From JBBIWA01 sp037439425 (GTDB lineage: Bacteria > Acidobacteriota > Blastocatellia > RBC074), in assembly GCA_037439425.1 (NCBI GenBank), contig JBBIWA010000019.1, forward strand, positions 23,058 through 87,057: 64,000 bases of DNA, read 5' to 3'. The notes under the pieces were generated by a model that was not told where the DNA came from, did no database searches, and worked only from the letters and a program-made list of their open reading frames with translations. How positions within the stretch are numbered: position 1 is the first letter of the stretch; every line of letters starts with the position of its first letter. Below, piece by piece: positions 25,188 through 33,364 of the stretch. The position numbers were made by a program, and so were the translations under genes.

Positions 25188-25829
25188 CTATTTCTTGTTC
25201 GACTCTTTTCGCGGGCCGTAGCGAAGCACTTGCAGTTTGATCTTCTGGCGACCGAATTTGCGCGCTTCGCGCCGCGATGGCATCCAGAGATCAATGATGC
25301 GTCCTTTGATTCGGCGGCCGGTGTCGTGCACCGTGTAAATACCAGAGTAACTACCAGCATTTACCTGGACCACGCTGCCGAGCGGGATGAGGCGTGGATC
25401 AGCCGCAATGATGCCGCGACGGACATACACTCCTGAAGCCGTGCGGCCACGCAGAGCGTAGGCCGTGGCTTCAAAGATCCGCGGCGCATGCTCATCATTC
25501 AACTCCGGATTCGCAAACTTCACTTGATGAAGTCTCGCCTCGTTCGGAGCTAGCTTCAGCTTGATCGCTGGATGCAAAGGAGTGATTCGAGTCAGCGCCA
25601 AAGGGTGAGTAGCCCCGGCCGAATCAGATGAAGGCGCAGAATTATTAGCTACAGATTTAAGCTGCTTTGCCGTGAGATGATCAGTAAGATTAGACGAAGC
25701 GCTTGAGCTACTCGAGGGTGGCGTGGCTGAGGCCACGGCTCTGGACTGGGCATTGAGCTTTACACTCAGGAAAGAAGATAGGGTTAAGGCTGCTACTGCC
25801 AGACGGCAGTAGCTAAAGGTCTCTCTCAT
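25188..25829 (-). CDS. Secreted 3D-domain (RlpA/MltA-like beta-barrel) protein
   Basis: A 213-residue protein with a signal peptide (about residues 1-27), a Ser/Ala-rich linker and a C-terminal 3D domain. The domain runs from FEATAYALRGRTASGVYVRR to YTVHDTGRRIKGRIIDLWM, with the three aspartates (ADPRLIPLG, HDTG, IDLW) that name it. Related domains occur in wall lytic enzymes and stationary-phase secreted proteins, so a role in peptidoglycan remodelling is likely but not proven. Confidence 0.85.
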   Translation of the reverse strand: MRETFSYCRLAVAALTLSSFLSVKLNAQSRAVASATPPSSSSSASSNLTDHLTAKQLKSVANNSAPSSDSAGATHPLALTRITPLHPAIKLKLAPNEARLHQVKFANPELNDEHAPRIFEATAYALRGRTASGVYVRRGIIAADPRLIPLGSVVQVNAGSYSGIYTVHDTGRRIKGRIIDLWMPSRREARKFGRQKIKLQVLRYGPRKESNKK

Positions 25830-26135
25830 GGAATCTCTGCTGCTCCTTGTTAGTGGTTAACTCTATTTCGAACTAATGTCGCTCCCGGTGCTGATTGGGC
25901 ACTTTAACAACTCAAACCACAGGTGGATGAGCATTGGGCAGTTATACCGGAATCGCTATCAGCTTGACGGCGCCTCCCGATTCTCAAACGCGAGTCAATT
26001 TCACAACACTAGCCGAAGACTTCTGGTCATAAACGGCCCGAATTATAGCATCTCAGCACTCGCTTGTGACCACACCATTTCGAGTAACAAGCTAACTCAT
26101 CTGCTCAGGCCAATTTAGAAGCGCAAATATTATTG
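25830..26135. other. Gene-free divergent region before flhA
   Basis: No supported gene. An 80-codon frame at 25876 lacks motifs. The right end carries the sigma-54-like site of flhA. Confidence 0.5.
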
Positions 26136-26151
26136 CGGTATATCAATTGCC
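26136..26151 (+). promoter_or_regulatory. Sigma-54-like promoter before flhA
   Basis: GG (26137-26138), ten bases, GC (26149-26150), with TTGC complete at the -12 end but only partial agreement at -24 (CGGTAT). Predicted start near 26162 just before GAGGAGG, a leader of about 19 bases. This geometry matches the sites of flgB and fliL. Weaker than the fliL site when judged alone. Confidence 0.45.
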
Positions 26152-26180
26152 TCTCCTCCCTCGAGGAGGTTTTGTGCAAT

Positions 26181-28250
26181 TTGGCAACTGCGACACTCAA
26201 CACCAACCCGCTTCAAGTCTTCGGGCGCAATTCACATCTGATTATGCCGTTGGCTGTGATCGGGATTTTGTTGATCCTGATCGTGCCGCTGCCGACGGTG
26301 CTGCTCGATCTGGCGATCTCACTCAACATTGTTATTTCGATTGTCGTGCTGCTGGTGGCGATGTACACGCGCGAGCCGGTGAAGTTCTCGGTCTTTCCTT
26401 CCCTGTTGCTGCTGGTGACGCTGTACCGGCTCTCGCTCAACGTGGCAAGCACGCGGCTGATTCTCCTCAATGGCAGCGAAGGCGAGCTGGCAGCAGGCGC
26501 GGTGATCCGCGCCTTTGGGCAATTTGTGATCGGCGGCAATTTCGTCGTCGGGATCGTGATCTTCCTCGTCCTGCTGGCGATCCAGTTCATCGTCATCAAC
26601 CACGGCGCGGTGCGCACCTCTGAAGTCACAGCGCGCTTCACACTCGACGCCATGCCAGGCAAACAACTGGCGGTGGACGCCGATTTGAACGCAGGCGTGA
26701 TTACTGAAGCTGAAGCGCGCCAGCGGCGACAGGATATTCAGCGTGAGGCCGAATTTCATGGGGCGATGGACGGAGCTATCCGCTTCACGCAACGCGATGC
26801 GGTGGCCTCGCTCATCATCACGGCCATCAATATCATTGGCGGGTTCGCCATCGGGGTCATTCAGCACAACCTCTCGCTCAGCCAGGCGTTGACTACTTAC
26901 ACTGTGCTCACCGTAGGCGATGGCCTGGTGACTGCTGTGCCCAGTTTGCTCGTCTCTGTAGCGGGCGCGCTCATCACCACGCGCGCCGCAGCCGAAGGCA
27001 GTCTGGGTGAAGACCTTTCCGGTCAGCTTTTCGTCAACCCGCGCCCGCTAGCCATCACCGCTGGCGTGCTCACGCTGTTTGCGTCGTTTCCCGGATTGCC
27101 GAAGTTCCCTTTCTTGCTGCTGGCCGTGATCACAGGTGGCCTGGCTTATCTTTCACAGCAGCGGGCCGAGCAAGAACAGCGCGCCGAAGCGGCAGCAGCG
27201 CAGCAACTGCTCGCCGCCCCTGCGCCGGAGAAAGTGGAGTCGTTGCTTAAAGTGGACGCGCTGGCCGTTGAGGTCGGCTATGGGCTGATCCAGCTAGTCG
27301 GTGGGAGCGATGAGTTTCTGAACCGCGTGCGTACTATTCGCCGGCAATTAGCCCTCGAGTTGGGGATCATTATTCCCCCGGTGCACATCACTGACAATCT
27401 ACAACTCGGGCCGCGCCAGTACTCGATTCTGCTCAAAGGCGCGCCGATTGCTAAGGGAGAATTGATGCCAGACTTGTTGCTGGCTATTGAACCGGGCGCC
27501 GTGCGCGAACGCTTGAGTGGGATTCAGACGCGAGAACCGGCCTTTGATCTGCCCGCTGTGTGGATCAAACCAACCGAGCGCGAGAAGGCGCTCTCGGCCG
27601 GCTACACCGTGGTAGATCCGCTCACGGCGCTGACGACTCATCTGGCTGAAGTCATCAAGAGTCAAGCACACGAGCTGTTAGGGCGGCAAGAGACGCGCGC
27701 GTTGTTGGATAACTTGGCCGAGACGCACCCGAAAGTGGTCGAGGAGGCCACGCCGAAGGTGCTTTCGCTGGGTGAAGTGCAACGCGTGTTGCAAGCCCTG
27801 TTGCGCGAACGAGTCTCGATTCGCGACCTGAGCACGATCCTGGAGACGATCGCGGATCACGGAGCGGTGACACACGATGTCAATATTTTGACTGAGCAGG
27901 CGCGCGCCTCGCTTGCGCGCACCATCTGCCAACCCTATCTCAACGAGCGCGGAGAGATGATGGTACTGAGCCTGGCGCCCGAACTGGAACATCGGTTGAT
28001 CACAGAACTTCAGCCAGCGCCGGGTGTGCCAGCAGCGATTGAGCCAGAGTTCGGTCTCTCGGTCATTGACCGCATCGCGACAGCAGTTCAAACGGCTATG
28101 GCTGGCGCGCCGCCCGTAGTGGTCTGCTCAGCTTCACTGCGTCCTCATCTCAAACGGCTCACGGAACGACACTTGCCTCATCTGGCAGTGATCTCGCATC
28201 AGGAGATCGCCCCGAACGTGAAACTCGTTCCCGTGGGAGTCATTGAATGA
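26181..28250 (+). CDS. flhA: Flagellar export gate protein FlhA
   Basis: A 689-residue protein from TTG at 26181, eleven bases after GAGGAGG. About eight membrane helices occupy the first 320 residues, beginning LIMPLAVIGILLILIVPLP. The conserved FHIPEP-type region is present as DAMPGKQLAVDADLNAG and RRQDIQREAEFHGAMDGA. A cytoplasmic domain follows (LELGIIIPPVHITDNLQL). FlhA forms the nonameric export ring that receives substrates. The open frame begins at 26133, but that lies upstream of the predicted transcript start. Its stop overlaps the flhF ATG. Confidence 0.94.
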   Translation: MATATLNTNPLQVFGRNSHLIMPLAVIGILLILIVPLPTVLLDLAISLNIVISIVVLLVAMYTREPVKFSVFPSLLLLVTLYRLSLNVASTRLILLNGSEGELAAGAVIRAFGQFVIGGNFVVGIVIFLVLLAIQFIVINHGAVRTSEVTARFTLDAMPGKQLAVDADLNAGVITEAEARQRRQDIQREAEFHGAMDGAIRFTQRDAVASLIITAINIIGGFAIGVIQHNLSLSQALTTYTVLTVGDGLVTAVPSLLVSVAGALITTRAAAEGSLGEDLSGQLFVNPRPLAITAGVLTLFASFPGLPKFPFLLLAVITGGLAYLSQQRAEQEQRAEAAAAQQLLAAPAPEKVESLLKVDALAVEVGYGLIQLVGGSDEFLNRVRTIRRQLALELGIIIPPVHITDNLQLGPRQYSILLKGAPIAKGELMPDLLLAIEPGAVRERLSGIQTREPAFDLPAVWIKPTEREKALSAGYTVVDPLTALTTHLAEVIKSQAHELLGRQETRALLDNLAETHPKVVEEATPKVLSLGEVQRVLQALLRERVSIRDLSTILETIADHGAVTHDVNILTEQARASLARTICQPYLNERGEMMVLSLAPELEHRLITELQPAPGVPAAIEPEFGLSVIDRIATAVQTAMAGAPPVVVCSASLRPHLKRLTERHLPHLAVISHQEIAPNVKLVPVGVIE

Positions 28251-29746
28251 AGGTCAAGACATTCCGCGCGGCTACTTTGCGTGAAGCGCTTGATCAGGTG
28301 CGCGCCGAGATGGGGCCAGAGGCGTTCATTTTGGCGAGCAGGGAGCTCAAAGAGCGGGGCGCTCTCGGCATGTTCTCCCGAAGCGTTTATGAGGTGGCCG
28401 CTGCCATCGAGCAAAGCGAAAGACCGAAGGCAGGGCGTCAACTCAACTTGCAAGAGGAGAGCCCAGCTCTTCCGCATCGGAAAGAGGTGGGGCCTTCTCA
28501 GCCCAAGACGATTCTCAGCTTGCGAGATGTCGTCCCTCCACTCCAGACTACCACGACCAAACCCTCTCCTTCTCAGAGAGGCCCGCAGCAGGAGAGAGGG
28601 AGCACTGCTGAGCCGGAGAGTGAGAGATCGGCTTGCGAATTGCAGATTGCGAATTGCGAATTTGGAAGTTCAATTCGCAATTCGCAATCCGCAATCCGCA
28701 ATACCAATGACTCTCCGCTTCCCCCGAGCAGGCCACCTATCCCAAACTCAAATAGGGACAACAGTGGTTGGGAACGCGAAGCGCTGCTCAAAGCTTTTCG
28801 CGCGCCGGGTAACACAACCGCCAGTGAACTGACCCAGATTCAACGTGAGCTGCGTGAATTGAAACTGGCTGTTGGGTCGTTAATGCACGCCCAGCTCCAA
28901 TCAGCCACCAGGCGAGCTTGCAGCTCCTCCAGGGAGGCCACCCCGGCTCACGCAGAGGTCTTGCGCGAGCTGGAAATCTCAGGAGTGGAAGAGTGGCTGA
29001 TCGGAGAACTGGCTCAGGCCCTGGCACGCTACCCTCAGCTCACCGAGCGCTGCGCGATCACTGAAGTGCTCACTGCCAGCATTCGTAAGCTGGTGCGTCT
29101 GGCTCCAGCAGAAGAGGTAACCGGCTTGCGGCCACATACGGCGGTCTTTGTCGGTCCGACTGGCATCGGCAAAACGACTACCCTTGCCAAAGTCTCCGCG
29201 CAGGTCGCACTGGCCCGGCACTGCCCGGTCGAATTGATCACGACCGATACCTATCGGATTGCCGCCATCGAACAGTTGCGCACTTATGCTGAACTCATCG
29301 GCGTGCCATTTCACGTCGCCCGCGACGCGAGAGAGCTCGCCTCCCTGCTGGCCCGGATAGGAAAAGACAAACTGGTGCTGATTGACACGGCCGGATGCAA
29401 TCAGCATGACTTGAGCGAGCAGTTGGAGTTGGCCGAATATCTGCGCCGCGATCGCTCGCTGGTCAAACATCTGGTCATCAGCGCCACGACCAAACCCGAT
29501 GATACACGCATGGCCATTGAGAAATTCTCCCTCTACGGCATCAACCGGCTGGTCTTTACCAAATTGGATGAGACCTGTACGCATGGTGTGATTCTCAATG
29601 AAGCAGCGCGCACCGGCCTGCCGGTCTCCTATCTGGCCAATGGCCAGCGCGTTCCTGAAGCCCTGCTACCTGTCTCCCCGGACTTACTTACTAGACTGAT
29701 TCTGAGAAGCACTGTGGTCAGTTGTCAGCAGTCATTGGGCAAGTAA
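28247..29746 (+). CDS. flhF: Flagellar placement GTPase FlhF, with repeat-derived insert
   Basis: A 499-residue SRP-type GTPase. The N-terminal B domain starts MKVKTFRAATLREALDQVRA. The G domain has the P-loop GPTGIGKTTTLAKV near residue 302, TTDTYRIAAIEQL and LIDTAG. FlhF sets flagellar position and number with FlhG, the next gene. The linker (about residues 105-165) is unusual: residues about 129-153 are encoded by an iterated inverted repeat (28632-28703) and read IANCEF and IRNSQSAIRN. The last residues (STVVSCQQSLGK) also derive from an iterated GTCAG word. Confidence 0.93.
   Translation: MKVKTFRAATLREALDQVRAEMGPEAFILASRELKERGALGMFSRSVYEVAAAIEQSERPKAGRQLNLQEESPALPHRKEVGPSQPKTILSLRDVVPPLQTTTTKPSPSQRGPQQERGSTAEPESERSACELQIANCEFGSSIRNSQSAIRNTNDSPLPPSRPPIPNSNRDNSGWEREALLKAFRAPGNTTASELTQIQRELRELKLAVGSLMHAQLQSATRRACSSSREATPAHAEVLRELEISGVEEWLIGELAQALARYPQLTERCAITEVLTASIRKLVRLAPAEEVTGLRPHTAVFVGPTGIGKTTTLAKVSAQVALARHCPVELITTDTYRIAAIEQLRTYAELIGVPFHVARDARELASLLARIGKDKLVLIDTAGCNQHDLSEQLELAEYLRRDRSLVKHLVISATTKPDDTRMAIEKFSLYGINRLVFTKLDETCTHGVILNEAARTGLPVSYLANGQRVPEALLPVSPDLLTRLILRSTVVSCQQSLGK
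28632..28703 (+). repeat. Stuttered TTGCGAA inverted repeat inside flhF
   Basis: The left arm repeats GATTGCGAATTGCGAATT, and the right arm repeats AATTCGCAATTCGCAATCC and CGCAATCCGCAAT, around a centre near 28665. The insertion keeps the flhF frame open. The same word occurs at 63182-63212, and a related one at 43312-43365. A CCCTCTCC/GGAGAGAGGG pair lies just upstream (28560-28600). Confidence 0.85.
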
Positions 29747-29773
29747 CAACCGCACAAAGGACCGGCATCACCC

Positions 29774-30661
29774 ATGCTAGACCAAGCAGCTACGCTCAGA
29801 AAAATAGCGCTCCCGCGACAGGCCACCGGAGTCGAGGGCAGCCACGCCAGCTCCCCCCGAGTGATTGCGGTAACCAGTGGCAAGGGTGGTGTTGGGAAGA
29901 CCAATCTCACCGTCAACATGGCCATTGCGCTGGCGCAACTGGGCCAGCGCGTCACAGTCTTTGATGCCGACCTGGGTCTGGCCAACATTGATGTGCTACT
30001 CGGACTGCGGCCACTGTTTAATCTGGGCGATGTGCTGCTAGGTCAGCGCGCGCTCTCGGATGTTGTTCTGGAAGGTCCTGGCGGAATTTTGATTCTCCCC
30101 GGCAGCTCCGGTTTGGAAGAACTGACTGAGCTGACGCCTAGTCAGCGCGCTGCGCTCGCTCACAGTCTGCGCGAGTTTGAAGCCAGCAACGATTACATCC
30201 TGATTGATACCCCGGCGGGGATCGGCGCCAACGTGACCAGCATCTTGCGCGCGGCCGGCGAGGTTCTCTTCATCACGACGCCAGAGCCGACGGCGGTGAT
30301 TGACGTTTATGCCACGATCAAAGTGGCAGCGCGTCATGCTCCGACGCAGCGCTTTCAGCTCTTGATCAATGAAGTGCAGCACGCACGCGACGCACAGCAA
30401 ATTTACGATCAGCTGGCCAGTGTGGCTTATCGCTTCCTCGACCGCGAGCTGGAGTACCTAGGCATGATCGTGCGTGATGAATCGGTGCCCCGCGCAGTCA
30501 AGCAGCAAGCCCCTTTCATCAAGGCCTTCCCCGAGGCTCCAGCGAGCCGCTGTTTGCGCGTGATCGCCAAACAATTGCACAACCCCGGCAAGAAATCGGC
30601 GACCGAAAGAGGAACTGAATCTCCCTCCTTCTGGGGGCGCCTCTTCGGATGGGGAGAGTGA
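29774..30661 (+). CDS. flhG: Flagellar number regulator FlhG (FleN/YlxH), MinD-like ATPase
   Basis: A 295-residue ParA/MinD-family ATPase. The deviant Walker A is TSGKGGVGKTNLTVN near residues 35-49, followed by DADLGLANIDVLLGL and LIDTPAGIG. A C-terminal membrane-targeting-like tail is rich in basic and aromatic residues. FlhG restrains flagellar number through FlhF and often through a sigma-54 activator. It is downstream of flhF and overlaps the region of the fliA start. Confidence 0.93.
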   Translation: MLDQAATLRKIALPRQATGVEGSHASSPRVIAVTSGKGGVGKTNLTVNMAIALAQLGQRVTVFDADLGLANIDVLLGLRPLFNLGDVLLGQRALSDVVLEGPGGILILPGSSGLEELTELTPSQRAALAHSLREFEASNDYILIDTPAGIGANVTSILRAAGEVLFITTPEPTAVIDVYATIKVAARHAPTQRFQLLINEVQHARDAQQIYDQLASVAYRFLDRELEYLGMIVRDESVPRAVKQQAPFIKAFPEAPASRCLRVIAKQLHNPGKKSATERGTESPSFWGRLFGWGE

Positions 30662-30663
30662 GT

Positions 30664-31455
30664 ATGACTGCCAGCGTCAAAACCAAAGTGCGAGTGACCC
30701 GCCCGGCGCGCACGAAAGCCGAGCGAGATCGCTTGATCGAGCAGCATCTGCCGTTAGTTAAGTTCCTCGCCTGCCGGATCGCGCACAAGCTGCCACAACA
30801 TATCAGTCTGGAAGACTTGATTAGCGCCGGGGTCCTGGGGCTGATTGATGCGGCCGCAAAATACGATGGCGCGCGCGAGGTGCAGTTCAAAACCTACGCC
30901 GAGATCCGCATTCGCGGAGCCATCCTGGACAGTCTGCGGCGCAATGATTGGGCGCCGCGACGCCTGCGCCGCAGCGAGCGTGCCATTGAAGAAGCCTACG
31001 CGGTGCTGGAGAACCGCTTCAAACGCGCCGCGACCGATGAAGAAGTAGCAGCTTATCTTGGGCTGCCTCTGCCTGAGTTTCATCAACTGCTGGGCGAACT
31101 GGAAGGAGTCGGACTGGGCGGCTTCGTCTCGCTTACGGCAACCGGTGAGGGGGAGAGGCAGGATCTGCTCAACTACCTTCCCTGCGCGCCGGAAGCTGAT
31201 CCTTGTTACCGGCTTGAACGCCAGGAAGCTGAGCGGCGCCTGATTCAGGCCATTGATCAGCTCCCGACCAAAGAGCGCCAGGTGATTGCCCTCTACTATT
31301 ACGAAGAGCTAACCATGAAGGAGATTGGTAAGGTCCTGGGAATCACTGAATCGCGCGTCTGCCAGTTGCACACTAAAGCGGTGCTGCGCCTGCGCGCGAG
31401 CCTGAAGTATGAAGACTTCAGGGGTCAGACCGTGGGATCGAGCTCCAAAGTCTGA
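30664..31455 (+). CDS. fliA: RNA polymerase sigma-28 factor FliA/WhiG
   Basis: A 263-residue sigma-70-family factor. Region 2 has HLPLVKFLACRIAHKLP, LISAGVLGLIDAAAKYD and FKTYAEIRIRGAILDSLRRNDWAPR; region 4 has LPTKERQVIALYYYEELTMKEIG and ITESRVCQLHTKAVLRLR. This is the FliA/WhiG group controlling late flagellar genes; its anti-sigma FlgM is at 39131. GGGGAGAG precedes the ATG at 30664; the ATG at 30649 lies inside flhG. The last 13 or so residues are encoded by the left arm of a repeat, so the native C-terminus may have been replaced. Confidence 0.94.
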   Translation: MTASVKTKVRVTRPARTKAERDRLIEQHLPLVKFLACRIAHKLPQHISLEDLISAGVLGLIDAAAKYDGAREVQFKTYAEIRIRGAILDSLRRNDWAPRRLRRSERAIEEAYAVLENRFKRAATDEEVAAYLGLPLPEFHQLLGELEGVGLGGFVSLTATGEGERQDLLNYLPCAPEADPCYRLERQEAERRLIQAIDQLPTKERQVIALYYYEELTMKEIGKVLGITESRVCQLHTKAVLRLRASLKYEDFRGQTVGSSSKV

Positions 31456-31463
31456 GGTCTGAA
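31416..31463 (+). repeat. Stuttered GAGGTCTGA inverted repeat across the fliA stop and fliM leader
   Basis: CTTCAGGGGTCAGAC (31417-31430) pairs, with three mismatches, with GTCTGAGGTCTGAAG (31449-31463). The left arm encodes the end of FliA, and the right arm supplies a GAGGT six bases before the fliM ATG. Confidence 0.7.
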
Positions 31464-31464
31464 G

Positions 31465-32511
31465 ATGGCTGAGCTACTTTCACAAGAAGAGATGAACGCG
31501 CTGATGGCGCAGCAAAAGTCGGGAGAGCAAGAGAGGTTTGAGTTTGGGAGAGGGAGAGAAGAAGTTTCCTCCCCGCTCTCCACTTCTCCCTCTCTGCAGT
31601 TCTCCCGCGAGGCGGCCACCTCTGAGCGCCAAGCCGGCAAACGGGTTACTGCTTACAACTTCAAGCAGCCGGACCGGATCTCGAAGGAACAGATCCGCGC
31701 GCTTTACTTGATGCACGATCAGTTTGCCCGTCTACTTTCGTCAGCAGTCTCTCTCGAATGGCGCGCCATGTTTGAAGCTTCGCTCATCTCGGTCGAACAA
31801 CAACCATATACGGAGTTTTTGCAAGCGATCCCAGATCCGGGCGTGATCTTTATGCTCTCGGTTTCCCCTCTAGCTGGCACTGCTGCGCTGGAAATCAGTC
31901 CCACTGTGGCCTTCACCATGGTAGACCACTTACTCGGCGGTTCAGGAGAGGTGCCACAAGTGGTGCGCGCCGCAACCGAGATCGAGCTTTCGATCCTGGA
32001 AGCCTTTGTCAGCCAAGTCAATGCCAATCTGGCCCTAGCCTGGGAATCGCTGCTGAGGATCAATTTTGCCACGATCGGCTTTGAAACGCGCCCTCAGTTT
32101 TTGCAGATCGTTTCGCCAAACGAATTCGTGCTGCTGATCACTTTCCACATCCAGCTCAACGCGACGAGCGGGACGATGAACCTCTGCCTTCCGGTGGCCA
32201 CGCTGGAGCCGATTATCAAGCACATCGGCCACCCTTTCCAGCAGAGCCGCACTTCCGCTACTCCAGAGGCTACCAGCGCGATTGCGACGGTGCTGCGCCG
32301 CGTTCCAGTCATCCTGGCAGCGGAGCTTCCGAAGGTCCGGTTGCGCTTTGAGGATCTGCTCCGTCTGGAGGTCGGGGATGTGATCAAGCTGGATCACAAG
32401 TTGGACGAGCCGATCCAGCTCATGATTATGGAGAAGGCGAAATTCAAGGCCGAGCTGATGGCGCGAAACAATGCGAAAGCGGTGCGCATTATTGCGCGCT
32501 TGACCGGATAA
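31465..32511 (+). CDS. fliM: Flagellar motor switch protein FliM, with repeat-derived insert
   Basis: A 348-residue C-ring protein. The N-terminal CheY-binding peptide is present as LLSQEEMNALM. The middle CheC-like domain includes AYNFKQPDRISKEQ, EFLQAIPDPGVIFMLSVSPL and VDHLLGGSGEVP, and a C-terminal SpoA domain ends the protein. Residues about 20-48 (SGEQERFEFGRGREEVSSPL onward) are encoded by an iterated GGGAGAG inverted repeat at 31521-31606, an in-frame insertion in the flexible linker. FliM reverses or modulates rotation; fliN follows nine bases later. Confidence 0.94.
   Translation: MAELLSQEEMNALMAQQKSGEQERFEFGRGREEVSSPLSTSPSLQFSREAATSERQAGKRVTAYNFKQPDRISKEQIRALYLMHDQFARLLSSAVSLEWRAMFEASLISVEQQPYTEFLQAIPDPGVIFMLSVSPLAGTAALEISPTVAFTMVDHLLGGSGEVPQVVRAATEIELSILEAFVSQVNANLALAWESLLRINFATIGFETRPQFLQIVSPNEFVLLITFHIQLNATSGTMNLCLPVATLEPIIKHIGHPFQQSRTSATPEATSAIATVLRRVPVILAAELPKVRLRFEDLLRLEVGDVIKLDHKLDEPIQLMIMEKAKFKAELMARNNAKAVRIIARLTG
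31521..31606 (+). repeat. Stuttered GGGAGAG inverted repeat inside fliM
   Basis: The left arm contains GGGAGAGCAAGAGAGG and GGGAGAGGGAGAGAAG. The right arm contains CTCTCCACTTCTCCCTCTC and TTCTCCC. The 86-base element can fold on itself and stays open in the fliM frame. Confidence 0.85.
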
Positions 32512-32519
32512 CTGAAACT

Positions 32520-32864
32520 ATGCCGTCAAATCCGCTCATCACCTCATCAGTTGAGACGGCGACCGCCGCCGGACGCTCCAAACCACAACCTCGCGCGAGC
32601 GGCCTCGCTCAGTTGCTCGGGGTGGAGACGGAAGTGATCGTGCACTTCGGAGAGGTCACGCTGACGGTGCAGGAAATACTCAATCTCCGAGTCGGCTCGA
32701 TGATCGAGCTGAACAAAATGATCTCCGAGCCGGCTGCGCTTCTGATCAATGGAAAGGTCATCGCCTACGGTGAGGTAGTGGTGGTGGATGGTTACTATGG
32801 TGTGCGCATTACTCAGGTCGCCGACCAGAAAGAATCTTCTGCCCCAACAGAAGGAGGTCAGTAA
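32520..32864 (+). CDS. fliN: Flagellar motor switch protein FliN, second copy
   Basis: A 114-residue protein with a disordered N-terminus and one SpoA domain: TEVIVHFGEVTLTVQEILNL, GSMIELNKMISEPAALLING and AYGEVVVVDGYYGVRIT. The ending differs from the copy at 14092 but both are complete SpoA domains. Being next to fliM, this copy is the likelier structural FliN of the C-ring; the two may form a heteromeric ring, as FliN with FliM does elsewhere. Inference only. Confidence 0.88.
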   Translation: MPSNPLITSSVETATAAGRSKPQPRASGLAQLLGVETEVIVHFGEVTLTVQEILNLRVGSMIELNKMISEPAALLINGKVIAYGEVVVVDGYYGVRITQVADQKESSAPTEGGQ

Positions 32865-33329
32865 ATGAGAAGCTTAAGCTATGCCAACCTGATCTATTAC
32901 AGCCTGGGCTTGATTGGCTTGTTGCTGAGCATTGGGATCGTCTCAGCCTGGCGCGCGCGACGCAACTGCCAGCAGAGCGAATCGCCGGTTTCGCCTGAAT
33001 ATCTGCTGCAAGAGCTCGAACACCTACGGCTGGCGCTGGCCGAGATGAGAATTCAGCTTCAGGATCAAGAGCGTTCTCTCAGGCGATTGCACCAGCCTCT
33101 GCCTGCACCTGCGGCAACCACCACACCAGCTCGCGCCGATGAGCCGGTCATTACTCACGCGCCCATGCAATCACGCAGCGCCTTTGAGCGCCGCTACCAG
33201 GTGATTAAACTCGCCCGGCAAGGATTGGATGACGAAGAGATCGCTGCGCGCTTGAAGATGCCTCACGGTGAGGTGCGCTTGATCCTGGGCCTGCGCAGCA
33301 TGCAGCAAAGCCTGGGCGCCAGCGCTTAA
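32865..33329 (+). CDS. Membrane-anchored coiled-coil protein with C-terminal helix-turn-helix (DUF2802-like)
   Basis: A 154-residue protein: one membrane helix (residues 8-29), a coiled coil (about 46-75), a Pro/Ala linker, and a C-terminal helical domain RRYQVIKLARQGLDDEEIAA followed by RLKMPHGEVRLILGL, which resembles the DUF2802 domain of proteins encoded in flagellar and chemotaxis operons. It starts one base after the fliN stop, so coupling is likely. The function of this family is unknown; the location suggests a link to the motor or assembly control. Confidence 0.75.
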   Translation: MRSLSYANLIYYSLGLIGLLLSIGIVSAWRARRNCQQSESPVSPEYLLQELEHLRLALAEMRIQLQDQERSLRRLHQPLPAPAATTTPARADEPVITHAPMQSRSAFERRYQVIKLARQGLDDEEIAARLKMPHGEVRLILGLRSMQQSLGASA

Positions 33330-33364
33330 GAAAGCTTGAACCCTGAAACCAGGAACTGGAAGCG

